DNA of 64,000 bases from assembly GCA_050246475.1 (NCBI GenBank), contig JBFWVZ010000006.1, positions 96,530 through 160,529 on the forward strand, given 5' to 3'. The translations under genes were made by a program, and so were the position numbers. How positions within the stretch are numbered: position 1 is the stretch's first letter; the number at the start of each line of letters is the position of its first letter. A model generated the notes under the pieces. That model saw only the letters and a list, made by a program, of their open reading frames with translations, was not told the DNA's origin and made no database searches. The DNA comes from CADEEL01 sp050246475. Its GTDB lineage: Bacteria > Pseudomonadota > Alphaproteobacteria > Caulobacterales > Aquidulcibacteraceae. Positions 18,044 to 27,217 of the stretch are shown one piece after another.

Positions 18044-18402
18044 GGCGGATGCGTCCGGTTTGCGCCGGCGCGATAGAGGATGAGCGCGTTGCCCGCCGGG
18101 TCGCGCAAATGCGCTTCACGCCAGAGCCAGCGTTGATTGGTTGGATCGAGATCGAAGACTATGCCGCGCGCCTTGAGCCGCGCCACGTCGCCGTCGAGGT
18201 CGTCGCACTCGAAATAAATGACCGGCGCGTGTGCGCGCGCCGCGTCCGCCTCGACATGCAACGAGAAAGTTGAGCCGCCCTCCGGCAACTCGAACCGCGC
18301 ATATTCGTCGCTCTTCACGATGAGGATGAGCCCAAGCGTTTCGTAAAACGCGATCGATTGCGCCAAGTCGCGGGCAGGGACGGTGACTTGATTGAGCCGC
18401 AT
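18025..18402 (-). CDS. VOC (glyoxalase/bleomycin resistance) family protein
   Basis: A 125-residue one-to-two module VOC protein (RLNQVTVPARDLAQSIAFYE, VIYFECDDLDGDVARLKARG, WREAHLRDPAGNALILYRAG). Such proteins bind a divalent metal and act on or bind small molecules; the ligand is unknown. Its ATG at 18402 shares the A of the TGA that ends the HAD gene, indicating translational coupling; a longer frame to 18441 would overlap the HAD gene without need. Confidence 0.88.
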   Translation of the reverse strand: MRLNQVTVPARDLAQSIAFYETLGLILIVKSDEYARFELPEGGSTFSLHVEADAARAHAPVIYFECDDLDGDVARLKARGIVFDLDPTNQRWLWREAHLRDPAGNALILYRAGANRTHPPWRLTR

Positions 18403-19082
18403 CAGCCCCAACTCTCGAAAAGCGCTCTCGCTTCGCGCCAATCCGCGAGCACGCGCTCGGCGCCCGCATCGCGGAGCAGGCCGCCTGTCTCGTCAAGGCA
18501 ATGCCCCCCGCCGGTGAACCCCATCACCCGCATGCCCGCCGCCCGCGCCGAGACGACGCCGTTGATGCTGTCCTCGATTGCGAGGCATTGCTCCGGATGC
18601 ATCTCAAGCGCCGCCGCCGCGTGAAGATAGATGTCCGGCGCCGGCTTTCCGTTGGCGACGAGATCGGCCGAATAGACGTGCGGCGCGAACGCCTCCCAAA
18701 GCCCCGTTCGTTTCAATTTGTATTCGAGAAAGCGCGCGCCCGTTGAACTCGCCACCGCCCGCGCCGTCCGCGCCGCGTTCACCGCTTCGTGCGCATCCGC
18801 CACCGCCTCAAGCCGCGCCTCGCACGCTGCGAACAATTGAGCGCGATGCTGTTCGCGGAAGTCGCGCGGCAGCCCTTGCCCGGTCGCCGCGCGGCAATCG
18901 GAATCGAGCGCCTTGAAGAAGAGCGCATTGTGCATGCCCATGAAGCGGCGGCAGAAGTCCGCGCGCGCGTAGTGCAGCCCCAGTGCGGCGAGCGCTGAAA
19001 GCTCCACGTCGAGCGCCAGCACTTCGCTGTCCACAAGCACGCCGTCGCAGTCGAAGATGATGGCCGGGGGCTTCTTACTCAT
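18402..19082 (-). CDS. HAD-superfamily phosphatase (beta-phosphoglucomutase-like)
   Basis: A 226-residue HAD hydrolase with motif I IIFDCDGVLVDSE, motif II Ser/Thr in VASSTG, motif III Lys in NGKPAPDIYLHAA and motif IV in AIEDSINGVVSARAAG. These are the four motifs of the PGM/phosphatase subgroup with a helical cap. Substrates of this group are sugar or polyol phosphates; the exact one is not deducible. First gene of a coupled HAD-VOC-small protein run. Confidence 0.92.
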   Translation of the reverse strand: MSKKPPAIIFDCDGVLVDSEVLALDVELSALAALGLHYARADFCRRFMGMHNALFFKALDSDCRAATGQGLPRDFREQHRAQLFAACEARLEAVADAHEAVNAARTARAVASSTGARFLEYKLKRTGLWEAFAPHVYSADLVANGKPAPDIYLHAAAALEMHPEQCLAIEDSINGVVSARAAGMRVMGFTGGGHCLDETGGLLRDAGAERVLADWREARALFESWG

Positions 19083-19207
19083 CAGCGCGGACTAAGCGCA
19101 TCGCGCGCATTGCGCAATTCGTCGCGAACCCGTCTCCTAAGGCGCCGAAGGCGCTTGCTCCGGCCGCGCGGCGCGCCATGTTGAACGCGCAGTCCAAAGA
19201 GGGTTCA

Positions 19208-20338
19208 ATGCAGTTTCGCCGCCGCGCCTTTCTCTATCTTCCCGCCGCCGCTCTGCTCGGCTGCACCAGTGAAACGCCAAGCGCCGCCGCCCAGCCGGCG
19301 GACGCCGCGAGCCTCGCCGTCGACGTGCTCGCGCGCGGGCTCAACAATCCGTGGTGCGTCGCCTTCCTGCCGGACGGCGCGATGCTCATCACCGAGAAGC
19401 ACGGCCACATCCGCCGCTTCGCGAACGGCCAGCTTTCGCAGGCGCTCGCTGGCGAACCCCAGAACATCCTGCGCGATGGTCAATCCGGCCTGCAGGACAT
19501 CGCGCTCGATCCGCGCTTCGCGGAAAACCGCTTGGTCTATGTCTCCTTCATGGAAGAGCAGGAGGGCGCGCGCCGCCTCGCGCTCTACCGCGCGCGCTAT
19601 GACGGGCAGGGCTTGAGCGAAGGCCGCGTCATCTTCCGCGGCAGCGTGCGCCGCGGCCGCAACCATCCCGGCGGCCGCATGCTCTTCCTGCCGGACGAAA
19701 CCTTGCTCCTGGTCGTCGGCGTGCCGGACGATCATCGCGCTGAAGCACAGGATTTGCGCTCTTATCTCGGCAAGATCGTCCGCCTCGATCGCGAAGGCCG
19801 TCCGCCTACGGACAATCCCTTCCATGGCCGCGCCGATGCGCTCCCGGAAATCTTCACCCTCGGTCACCGCAACTCCATGGGCCTCGCCCGCGATTCCGAG
19901 ACCGGCGTGATCTGGTCCCACGAAAACGGCCCGCGCGGCGGCGATGAACTGAACCTCATCCGCCCCGGCGCGAACTATGGCTGGCCCACCGTCACGTTCG
20001 GCCGCGAATATTCAGGCGCGATCATCACAAACGAGACAAGCCGCCCCGGCTTCGACGATCCCGTCACGCAATGGACGCCCTCGATCGCGCCATCTGGCCT
20101 CTGCGTTTATCGCGGCCAGGCGTTCCCGAGTTGGCAAGGCGATCTCCTCATCGGCTTCCTCGGCGGCCAGCAATTGCGCCGTCTCCGCGTCGCCGAGCGC
20201 CAAGTCGCCGAGCAAACGAACCTGCTCACCGATCGCGAACTCCCCCGCATTCGCGACGTCCGCGAAGGCCCCGACGGCCTTCTCTATGTCCTGACCGACG
20301 GCGACGACGGCGAACTCTGGCGCGTGCGCCCCGCCTGA
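19208..20338 (+). CDS. PQQ-dependent sugar dehydrogenase (YliI-like), lipoprotein
   Basis: A 376-residue predicted lipoprotein: an n-region with RRR, a hydrophobic stretch and the lipobox ALLGC at residue ~19. The mature part is a six-blade propeller of the soluble aldose sugar dehydrogenase type (LNNPWCVAFLPDGAMLITEK, GLQDIALDPRFAENRLVYVS, GRNHPGGRMLFLPDETLLLV, LGHRNSMGLARDSETG, ENGPRGGDELNLIRPGANYG). It would oxidise aldoses in the periplasm with PQQ and calcium. The ATG at 19208 follows AGAGGG; the upstream in-frame start lacks one. Divergent from the HAD gene. Confidence 0.9.
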   Translation: MQFRRRAFLYLPAAALLGCTSETPSAAAQPADAASLAVDVLARGLNNPWCVAFLPDGAMLITEKHGHIRRFANGQLSQALAGEPQNILRDGQSGLQDIALDPRFAENRLVYVSFMEEQEGARRLALYRARYDGQGLSEGRVIFRGSVRRGRNHPGGRMLFLPDETLLLVVGVPDDHRAEAQDLRSYLGKIVRLDREGRPPTDNPFHGRADALPEIFTLGHRNSMGLARDSETGVIWSHENGPRGGDELNLIRPGANYGWPTVTFGREYSGAIITNETSRPGFDDPVTQWTPSIAPSGLCVYRGQAFPSWQGDLLIGFLGGQQLRRLRVAERQVAEQTNLLTDRELPRIRDVREGPDGLLYVLTDGDDGELWRVRPA

Positions 20339-20385
20339 CGCGTGCAGTCCGTTGAAGCGTGACAGGCGCCGCGCTATGCGCGCCC

Positions 20386-20994
20386 ATGCCCGCGACGCCG
20401 CTTTTCGTCACCAAGCTCTACCGCGCCGAACTCGCCGAGGCGCGCGCGCTCAATATGGAGCTCGCGCTCGCATGCCGGACCATCGCCGCCGAAGATCGCG
20501 CGGGCCAGGAATGGAGCCGCGAGAAGGGCTACAAGGGCTACACGTCCTACGCCTCGCTCAACGATCTGCCCAAACGCGATCCCGCCTTCGCCGAACTGAA
20601 AAAGGCGCTCGACCTCCACGCGCGCAAATTCGCGGACGACTTGCACCTCGATCTCAAGAGCCGCCGCCTCGCGCTCGATTCCATATGGATCAACGTGCTC
20701 GAGCCCGGCGGCGTCCACACCGGCCACATTCATCCGCATGCGGTCATTTCCGGCACGTACTATGTGCAAGTTCCGCCGGGTTCGTCATCGCTCAAGCTCG
20801 AAGACCCGCGTTTGCCCTTGATGATGGCCGCGCCGCCACGCCGCGAGCACGCCCCGCTTGAGGAGCAGACCTTCGTCTATCTGAAGCCCAAGGAAGGCGA
20901 AGTGCTGATGTGGGAGAGCTTCGTGCGCCACGAAGTCCCGCCGAACGGCGCCAAGAAAGCCCGCGTCAGCATCAGCTTCAATTATCGCTGGTGA
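20386..20994 (+). CDS. TIGR02466-like putative 2OG-Fe(II) oxygenase
   Basis: A 202-residue protein resembling the TIGR02466 family. It shows WINVLEPGGVHTGHIHPHAV, SGTYYVQVPPGSSSLKLEDP and the C-terminal FVRHEVPPNGAKKARVSISF. The HxH pair and the late His fit a double-stranded beta-helix metal site. Function is unknown in the family. The start at 20386 is chosen by similarity; a GTG at 20359 is an alternative. It ends one base before the stop of the convergent DUF72 gene. Confidence 0.82.
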   Translation: MPATPLFVTKLYRAELAEARALNMELALACRTIAAEDRAGQEWSREKGYKGYTSYASLNDLPKRDPAFAELKKALDLHARKFADDLHLDLKSRRLALDSIWINVLEPGGVHTGHIHPHAVISGTYYVQVPPGSSSLKLEDPRLPLMMAAPPRREHAPLEEQTFVYLKPKEGEVLMWESFVRHEVPPNGAKKARVSISFNYRW

Positions 20995-21753
20995 TCAGAG
21001 CGCCGCGATGAGCGCCTTCGCCGCGGCCGGATTGCGCTCCTTGGCGCCGGCAATGAAGAACGCGAAGACGTCGCGATCCTTGCCCCAATCCTTGAACGTC
21101 TTCGCCCAGGACGAAATCTCCGTCTTCGGATAGCCCGTGGCTTCATCCGCCTTCGTGCGCTGCAAGCGGATGTAGGCGAAATCGGCGGTCTTCAAATCGG
21201 GCTGCGGCCAATCATCGTCATCCGCCGCGACGATCGCGCAGCCGTGCTTGCGCAAGAGCGCTTCGAATTCGCCCGTCTGAAAGCTCTTGTCGCGCACCTC
21301 GATCGCGTGCCGGAGCGCCACGCCTTTGTGCTCCTTCGGCAAAAGCGAAAGGAAGCGCTCGAAATAGTCGGCCGCGAACTTCTTCGAAGGATGGAACTGC
21401 CAATTGATCGCGCCCAAACGCGCGCCAAGCTCCGTCACGCCGCTGCCGACGAAGTGCCCAATCGAATCCTTCATCTCCTGGGGCGTCTTGCGGCTCATGC
21501 AATAATTGTGAGCCTTGACCGTGAAGACGAAATCCTCCGGCGTCTCGCCCGCCCATTTCTGAAACGTCGCCGGCGTTTGCGTGCGATAGAACGTGCCGTT
21601 GATCTCGATCGTCGTCAGCTGGCGCGACGCATACTCAAGCTGCCGCTTCTTCGCGAGATCGGCGGGATAAAACGTCTCGTTCCAAGGATCGTACGTCCAT
21701 CCGCCCACGCCCACGCGAATAGGATGTCCGGTTTTGGCTTCCTTCTTGGCCAT
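20995..21753 (-). CDS. DUF72 (YecE-like) TIM-barrel protein
   Basis: A 252-residue member of the widespread DUF72 family: RVGVGGWTYDPWNETFYPAD, YASRQLTTIEINGTFYRTQT, FVFTVKAHNYCMSRKTPQEM, AINWQFHPSKKF and VALRHAIEVRDKSF. It is a predicted TIM barrel with unknown substrate. The length is standard. Confidence 0.93.
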   Translation of the reverse strand: MAKKEAKTGHPIRVGVGGWTYDPWNETFYPADLAKKRQLEYASRQLTTIEINGTFYRTQTPATFQKWAGETPEDFVFTVKAHNYCMSRKTPQEMKDSIGHFVGSGVTELGARLGAINWQFHPSKKFAADYFERFLSLLPKEHKGVALRHAIEVRDKSFQTGEFEALLRKHGCAIVAADDDDWPQPDLKTADFAYIRLQRTKADEATGYPKTEISSWAKTFKDWGKDRDVFAFFIAGAKERNPAAAKALIAAL

Positions 21754-21826
21754 CAGGCGCGCCTCCGGTCGCGGCGTTCAAATACCGTCGTACCAGGACG
21801 ATCGTCCACCCCGTTCCGATTTGTCG

Positions 21827-22672
21827 CTAGATAGCGCTGAAGAACGCGTGGTCGACGGACACCTCTTCTACCATTCGCACTCCAACGCCAAGCGCGCGTT
21901 CCTTCAAGAGCAAGCACAATGCCTCGCCATCGATCAAGTCGATCGCCGGAGCACCATCGCGCGTTGCTTCCTTCCGCGCTTCGGCGGTGAAAGTGCTAGT
22001 TGTTATGACGATGCCCTTATCGGCGCGACCGACCATTGCACCACGAAAATCACGAACGACGCTTGGGCCTACCGACGATTGCCAGCGTTTGCATTGAAAC
22101 AAGACTTGAAAGGAAACGAGGTTCACTCGCAGAACGCCAATCCCATCAATTCCCCCGTCTCCGGATTTCCCTGTGACCTCGACCTTTGTGAAGCCGGACT
22201 CGCGCAACAGTCTCTGTGCGAGGCGTTCGAATGCGGCAGGCGGCATCGCGCCAAGAGTTTCGAGCAAGCGATCAATCCAAGTCTCCTCGCCATCCTCGAA
22301 CTCTTCGTCAACAGCATCTGGTTCCGGCTCGACGGCATTTGCGCGGCGTTCCGCCCGAACTCGACGAAAGATTTCCTTCGCCTCTTCGGACGACATTCGT
22401 TCGCCATAGTCGGTGAGTGACCAGACTGCGCGTTCGCTATTCTCGACCGCCCCGACCTTCTTAAGATACGTACGAACCCAAGCAAGCCGGTACTGAAACT
22501 CAGTGCGCGAACCGCGTGTGTGCGGAATTGAGAGTACATCGTCGGACAATTGGAGGAGGCGCGAGACTCCGTCTTCGATCTCTTCGATAGTCGCTGATCC
22601 ACCGCGCTCACGAATGGATTCGAGCGTGGGCATGACCAGGTTGGGGTAGGCAAGCTCGGTGGGCCTTGGCAT
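21827..22672 (-). CDS. mrr: Mrr-like type IV restriction endonuclease
   Basis: A 281-residue protein. Residues 1-95 match the Mrr N-terminal winged helix (LVMPTLESIRERGGSATIEE, VRTYLKKVGAVENSERAVWS), and residues ~145-270 are an Mrr_cat PD-(D/E)xK nuclease: PPAAFERLAQRLLRESGFTK, SGDGGIDGIG, then FQVLFQCKRW with the Q-x-K motif. Mrr cuts modified DNA and gives restriction. Base composition is lower in GC than the neighbours, suggesting transfer. It lies 42 bases downstream of rpoD on the same strand, and its Shine-Dalgarno lies in the 3' arm of a hairpin at 22679-22701. Confidence 0.92.
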   Translation of the reverse strand: MPRPTELAYPNLVMPTLESIRERGGSATIEEIEDGVSRLLQLSDDVLSIPHTRGSRTEFQYRLAWVRTYLKKVGAVENSERAVWSLTDYGERMSSEEAKEIFRRVRAERRANAVEPEPDAVDEEFEDGEETWIDRLLETLGAMPPAAFERLAQRLLRESGFTKVEVTGKSGDGGIDGIGVLRVNLVSFQVLFQCKRWQSSVGPSVVRDFRGAMVGRADKGIVITTSTFTAEARKEATRDGAPAIDLIDGEALCLLLKERALGVGVRMVEEVSVDHAFFSAI

Positions 22673-22678
22673 GCGTCG

Positions 22679-22701
22679 CTCCCCGAATGTGATTCGGGGA
22701 G
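22679..22701 (-). promoter_or_regulatory. Hairpin sequestering the mrr ribosome binding site
   Basis: On the minus strand a perfect 10-bp stem (CTCCCCGAAT / ATTCGGGGAG, loop CAC) lies between the rpoD stop and the mrr start. Its 3' arm contains GGGGAG, ending 6 bases before the mrr ATG, so the only Shine-Dalgarno is base-paired. There is no T-run, so a simple terminator is less likely. Confidence 0.7.
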
Positions 22702-22714
22702 GATAGACGCAATC

Positions 22715-25009
22715 TTAGTTATCCAAGAAGCTCCGCAGCTTCCGTGACCGCGACGGATGCTTGAGCTTCCTCAGCGCCTTCGCTTCAATCTGCCGGATCC
22801 GCTCGCGCGTCACGCTGAATTGCTGGCCGACTTCTTCGAGCGTGTGATCGGTGTTCATGCCGATGCCGAAGCGCATCCGGAGCACGCGCTCCTCGCGCGG
22901 CGTGAGCGAGGCGAGCACGCGCGTCGTCGTCTCACGCAAATTGCTCTGGATCGCGGCGTCGACCGGCAGCACGGCGCTCTTGTCCTCGATGAAATCGCCG
23001 AGGTGTGAATCTTCTTCATCGCCAATCGGCGTTTCAAGAGAGATCGGCTCCTTGGCGATCTTCATCACCTTGCGAACCTTCTCCAAAGGCAGGCCGAGCT
23101 TTTCAGCCAATTCCTCCGGCGTCGGCTCGCGGCCGATCTCGTGCAGCATCTGGCGCGAGGTCCGCACCAATTTGTTGATCGTCTCGATCATGTGCACGGG
23201 AATGCGGATCGTGCGCGCTTGGTCCGCGATGGACCGCGTGATCGCTTGGCGAATCCACCACGTCGCGTAGGTCGAGAACTTGTAGCCGCGACGGTACTCG
23301 AACTTATCGACCGCTTTCATGAGGCCGATATTGCCTTCCTGAATGAGATCCAGGAATTGCAGGCCGCGGTTCGTGTATTTCTTCGCGATCGAGATGACGA
23401 GACGGAGGTTGGCCTCCACCATCTCCTTCTTCGCCTGGCGCGCTTCGCGCTCGCCCTTCTGCACCGCGTGCACGATGCGGCGGTATTCGTCGATCGGAAC
23501 GCCGGTCTCTTTCGCGAGCGCGGAAATCTCGTTGCGGATTTCAACGATGGCGTCGGCTTCGCTCTTCACGAACTTCGCCCAGCCCTTCGAGCGCGCCTCG
23601 ACCTTCTCGACCCAGCGCGGATCGAGCTCGCTGCCCTGATAGGCGTCCAGGAATTCCCCGCGCGGCACGCCGTTGCCGTCCGCGAGCCGCATCAGCTTGC
23701 CTTCGAGCGAGATGAGCTTCTTGTTGATCGCGTAGAGCTGCTCGACGAGGCTCTCGATCCGCGCATTGTTGAGCTTGAGCTTCTTCAGCTCCTCGATGAT
23801 CGTATTCTGCGCGCCGTCGTAGGTTTCGGCCTGCGCACCCGGCAGCGAGCGGCCCTTGAGCCGCGCCGAAATGCGCTTGTCCTGCAGCTTGCGGAAATCC
23901 TCGAACGCGTGCGCGATCGCATCGAGCGTCGCCATCACGCCTTCCTTGAGTTCGGCCTCCATCGCCGACATCGAGATCGCCGCCTCGTCGTCGAAATCGT
24001 CCGAATCCGGATTTTCGCCTTCTGCGCCCTCGGGCTTCTCGCCGCCTTCCTCGCCCTCGGCCTCTTCGCCTTCCGCCGCTTCGAGCGCGGCGGGGGCGGG
24101 GCCGGTCTCGGCGCCGTAGGTCGCTTCAAGATCGATGATGTCGCGGAGCAGGATCTGCTGGTTCCGCAATTCGTCGCGCCACACCATGATGGCTTCAAAC
24201 GTCAGTGGGCTTTCGCACAGCCCGCGGATCATCGCGTCGCGCCCGGCTTCGATCCGCTTGGCGATGGCGATTTCGCCCTCGCGCGAAAGGAGCTCCACCG
24301 AGCCCATCTCTCGCAGATACATCCGCACCGGATCGTCCGTGCGGTCCGCGTCTTCGCGCGTATTGGTGACGGGCGGCTTGCCGTCCTCGCGCTTGGCGAG
24401 CGCGGTCTGCGCGGAATCTTCCTGCTCGGCTTCCGCTTCTTCTTCGCTGTCGACGACATTGATGCCCATGTCGTTGAGCTGCGACATCACATCTTCGATC
24501 TGGTCGGCGCTGAACTCTTCGCTCGGCAGCACCTTGTTGAGCTCTTCGTGCGTGACGAAGCCGCGCGCCTTCGCGGCCTTGATCATCTTCTTCACCGCCG
24601 CGTCGGAGAGATCGAGGATCGGGCCGTCCGGCGAAGACTCGTCCTTGTCGCCGCCGCCTTCGTCAGCCTTGGCGTTCTTCGTCTTGCGCAGCCCCTGCGG
24701 CGCCTCGGGCGCGGGCTTCGGCGTATCGATCTTGGCTTCGATCTTTTCCGCGATCTTCTCGGCGGTCTTCACATTGGCGGGCCTGGCCGCGACGGGCTTT
24801 GCAGCCTTCGCGGCGGGCGCGGGCGCGGCCTTCTTCGGCTCGGCCTTTGGCTCCGGCTTCGCCGGTTTCGCCGGCGCAGCCTTCGCCGCAGCCTTGGGCG
24901 CGACTTTCTTCGGCGCGGGTTTCACGGGCGCGGCCTTCTTCGCCGCCGCTTTCGCGGGCGCCTTGGCCGGAGCTTTCGTCTTCACCTTTTCACTCGTCTT
25001 CCGCGCCAT
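22715..25009 (-). CDS. rpoD: RNA polymerase primary sigma factor RpoD
   Basis: A 764-residue sigma-70. The C-terminal part has all conserved regions: 1.2 (DPVRMYLREMGSVELLSREG), 2.3-2.4 (FSTYATWWIRQAITRSIADQ), 3 and 4.2 (FSVTRERIRQIEAKALRKLK). A large acidic non-conserved region (EGEEAEGEEGGEKPEGAEG and neighbours) precedes region 2. The N-terminus is an unusual ~85-residue Lys/Ala/Pro-rich tract before region 1.1. The start at 25009 lies inside the last 20 bases of dnaG, so the genes are probably translationally coupled in the classic dnaG-rpoD macromolecular synthesis arrangement. Confidence 0.98.
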   Translation of the reverse strand: MARKTSEKVKTKAPAKAPAKAAAKKAAPVKPAPKKVAPKAAAKAAPAKPAKPEPKAEPKKAAPAPAAKAAKPVAARPANVKTAEKIAEKIEAKIDTPKPAPEAPQGLRKTKNAKADEGGGDKDESSPDGPILDLSDAAVKKMIKAAKARGFVTHEELNKVLPSEEFSADQIEDVMSQLNDMGINVVDSEEEAEAEQEDSAQTALAKREDGKPPVTNTREDADRTDDPVRMYLREMGSVELLSREGEIAIAKRIEAGRDAMIRGLCESPLTFEAIMVWRDELRNQQILLRDIIDLEATYGAETGPAPAALEAAEGEEAEGEEGGEKPEGAEGENPDSDDFDDEAAISMSAMEAELKEGVMATLDAIAHAFEDFRKLQDKRISARLKGRSLPGAQAETYDGAQNTIIEELKKLKLNNARIESLVEQLYAINKKLISLEGKLMRLADGNGVPRGEFLDAYQGSELDPRWVEKVEARSKGWAKFVKSEADAIVEIRNEISALAKETGVPIDEYRRIVHAVQKGEREARQAKKEMVEANLRLVISIAKKYTNRGLQFLDLIQEGNIGLMKAVDKFEYRRGYKFSTYATWWIRQAITRSIADQARTIRIPVHMIETINKLVRTSRQMLHEIGREPTPEELAEKLGLPLEKVRKVMKIAKEPISLETPIGDEEDSHLGDFIEDKSAVLPVDAAIQSNLRETTTRVLASLTPREERVLRMRFGIGMNTDHTLEEVGQQFSVTRERIRQIEAKALRKLKHPSRSRKLRSFLDN

Positions 25010-27011
25010 TGTCCTCACCGTGTTGATCGCCCGCGCGTTGGCTCAAGAGGAGCGCCTCGCTGGCTGCGCGCAGTCTGTCGCGCAATAATTCCTGTGCTCT
25101 GGCCATTGCGGCCGGATCGTCGTCCACGCTGTCCCGGAGCGCCCGGGCCTCTTGGCGGATCGCGGCGGAAGCAAGATCGACGCCGATCGCCGCCTCCCAT
25201 TCCGCTTCATTGACCGAATTGATCGGCCGGGGCCGCGCGGCTTTAGCCTTCATGCCCCCCCGGATCGCCACGCGCTCGCCCGTCTGTCCGGGGGAGGCGA
25301 GAGCTTCCGGTTTCGCGCTCTCCGGCGCCGCCAACGCCGTCCAGTCGCGGTCCAAATCCTCTTTTGAAATCTTCGGCCGGGGCCAGGTGTCCAAACGGGC
25401 CGCCGCGCGCGCCTCTCCCAAGTGGCGGAGATGGAGCGCGAGCGCCGCCCGGTCAACACTTTGCATGTGGTGCCAGAGGTCCAAAAGCGCTGATTTTATG
25501 CAGGCGATCTCCCGATCGCGGGTTTCGAGGCGCGCCAGCGCGTCCGCGCCCCGGTCGAGCAGATCCGGATGGTCCACCGCGAGGCGGACGAGGCGCTCCG
25601 TGTTGGCGTCCCGCCGCGCCGCCGCATGGGCCTTGAGCTCGGCGGTCGGGCCCGCCGGAGGAGGGGTCCAGCGGCCGCCCGCAGGCCGCCGCCCGGGCGT
25701 GAAGGGCGCACGGTCCTGGCGCGGCTGAAAGCCGAGCGCCGCATCCGCCTTTGCGAGCAATTCCTTGATGTAGAGCCGCCGCGTCTCCTCATCCGCGATA
25801 CGGTGCGCCGCGTCCCTGAGCCGTTTCTTGAATGCGGCTTTGGCCTCCGGCGTCTCGAGCGGCGCACGCGCCTTCTCACGCTCGAAGAGCGCCGCGACCG
25901 CCGGCTGTGCGTTCTCTAGCAGCGCCTTGAGCGCTTGGGGCCCCTCCGCGCGGAAGACATCGTCGGGATCCTTGCCCGCAGGCAGCACCGCAATCTTCAC
26001 CGTGCGCCCAGGCCCCAGGAAGGGCAGCGCCAGATCGAGCGCGCGTTCGGCGGCGCGAATGCCCGCTGCGTCGCCGTCGAAGCAGAGGATGGGTTCTCCG
26101 CCCGCGCGCCAGACAAGTTGCAGCTGATCTTCCGTGAGAGCGGTGCCGAGCGGCGCGACCGCGCCGACGCCCGCGCGCTCGAATGCGATGACGTCGAGAT
26201 AGCCCTCCGCGACCACGAGACCGCCCGCCTTGGCCTTCGCCGCCAGTTCGCGCGCCTGCTTCAAGCGATAGAGCGTGCGCCCTTTGTGAAAGAGCGGCGT
26301 CTCCGGCGAGTTGATGTATTTCGCGGGGTTCGCGGGATCGAGCGCGCGCGCCCCGAATGCGATGACTTTCCCGCCCGCGTCTGCGATTTCGAAAGTGATC
26401 CGTTCACGGATGAAGTCGAAGGCGCGCTTGTCGCCTTCGCCCGGCTTCATGAGCCCAGCTTCCGCCAGTTCCTCGGCGGTGAACGCGCTCTTCATCTTGT
26501 CGATGAGCCACGTCCAGCCGCCCGGCGCGTAGCCGATGCCGAAGCGCTCGCAAAGATCGCTGTTGAACCCGCGCTCCGCGAGATAGGCGCGCGCGGCGCG
26601 CCCTTCGCCCGCCATCAGCGCTTCGCCGTAGAGCGAGGCCGCGCGCCCCATCGCCTCATAGAGCCGCCTGCGCCGCGCCGATTCTTCTTTGTCCTCATGC
26701 TCGTCGACGGGGAGCGGCACGCCCGCGAAATTGGCGACCCGCTCAACCGTCTCCGGAAAGCTCCCGCCTTCGAGCTTCATGGAAAGCGTAAAGACATCCC
26801 CCGAAGCCCCGCAGCCGAAGCATTTGTAGATCCCCTTGGCGTCCAGCACGTGGAAGGAGGCGGATTTCTCGGTATGAAAGGGGCAGCAGGCCCAGTAATC
26901 GCCCTTGGCGGGTTGGCTTTTCTTCTTATCCCAGGCCAAGCGCTTGCCGGCGTAGTCCGCGATGGACACGCGTTCTCTCAAGGCGCGCAAAAAGGCGTCC
27001 GAAAACCGCAT
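24990..27011 (-). CDS. dnaG: DNA primase
   Basis: A 673-residue primase that makes Okazaki-fragment primers. It has the N-terminal CHC2 zinc-binding domain (CPFHTEKSASFHV and YKCFGCGASGDVF), the RNA polymerase core with the TOPRIM motifs VVAEGYLDVIAFER and LCFDGDAAGIRAAERALD, and a C-terminal helicase-binding region. The length is slightly longer than the E. coli protein. A TATAAT box lies 30 bases upstream. It overlaps rpoD by 20 bases. Confidence 0.97.
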   Translation of the reverse strand: MRFSDAFLRALRERVSIADYAGKRLAWDKKKSQPAKGDYWACCPFHTEKSASFHVLDAKGIYKCFGCGASGDVFTLSMKLEGGSFPETVERVANFAGVPLPVDEHEDKEESARRRRLYEAMGRAASLYGEALMAGEGRAARAYLAERGFNSDLCERFGIGYAPGGWTWLIDKMKSAFTAEELAEAGLMKPGEGDKRAFDFIRERITFEIADAGGKVIAFGARALDPANPAKYINSPETPLFHKGRTLYRLKQARELAAKAKAGGLVVAEGYLDVIAFERAGVGAVAPLGTALTEDQLQLVWRAGGEPILCFDGDAAGIRAAERALDLALPFLGPGRTVKIAVLPAGKDPDDVFRAEGPQALKALLENAQPAVAALFEREKARAPLETPEAKAAFKKRLRDAAHRIADEETRRLYIKELLAKADAALGFQPRQDRAPFTPGRRPAGGRWTPPPAGPTAELKAHAAARRDANTERLVRLAVDHPDLLDRGADALARLETRDREIACIKSALLDLWHHMQSVDRAALALHLRHLGEARAAARLDTWPRPKISKEDLDRDWTALAAPESAKPEALASPGQTGERVAIRGGMKAKAARPRPINSVNEAEWEAAIGVDLASAAIRQEARALRDSVDDDPAAMARAQELLRDRLRAASEALLLSQRAGDQHGEDNGAEDE

Positions 27012-27040
27012 CGGGTCCGAAACTCTCCAGGGAAGCCCCC

Positions 27041-27069
27041 ATTATACACTGATTCGCCGGGCCCTCTGT
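27041..27069 (-). promoter_or_regulatory. Probable promoter of dnaG-rpoD
   Basis: A perfect TATAAT on the minus strand (27046-27041) lies 30 bases before the dnaG ATG. The -35 at 17-bp spacing (ACAGAG, 27069-27064) is poor, so the assignment rests on the -10 and position. Confidence 0.45.
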
Positions 27070-27217
27070 TTTCACGGTGCTTTTCGCCCTCTCCGAAACG
27101 TGATGCCGCCGGATCGTCCGCACACGGCTGAAACACGCCGCCGCCGCAATTTGGGCGCGCTCGCAAGGCTTTCCTCCGGGCCGAGGGGTTCTAATTCCTC
27201 AAAAGGAGGACGTTCAC

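Noticed and set aside
23141..25213. 690-codon plus-strand open frame opposite rpoD
   Set aside because: Antisense of rpoD and its Lys/Ala tract; no recognisable domain.
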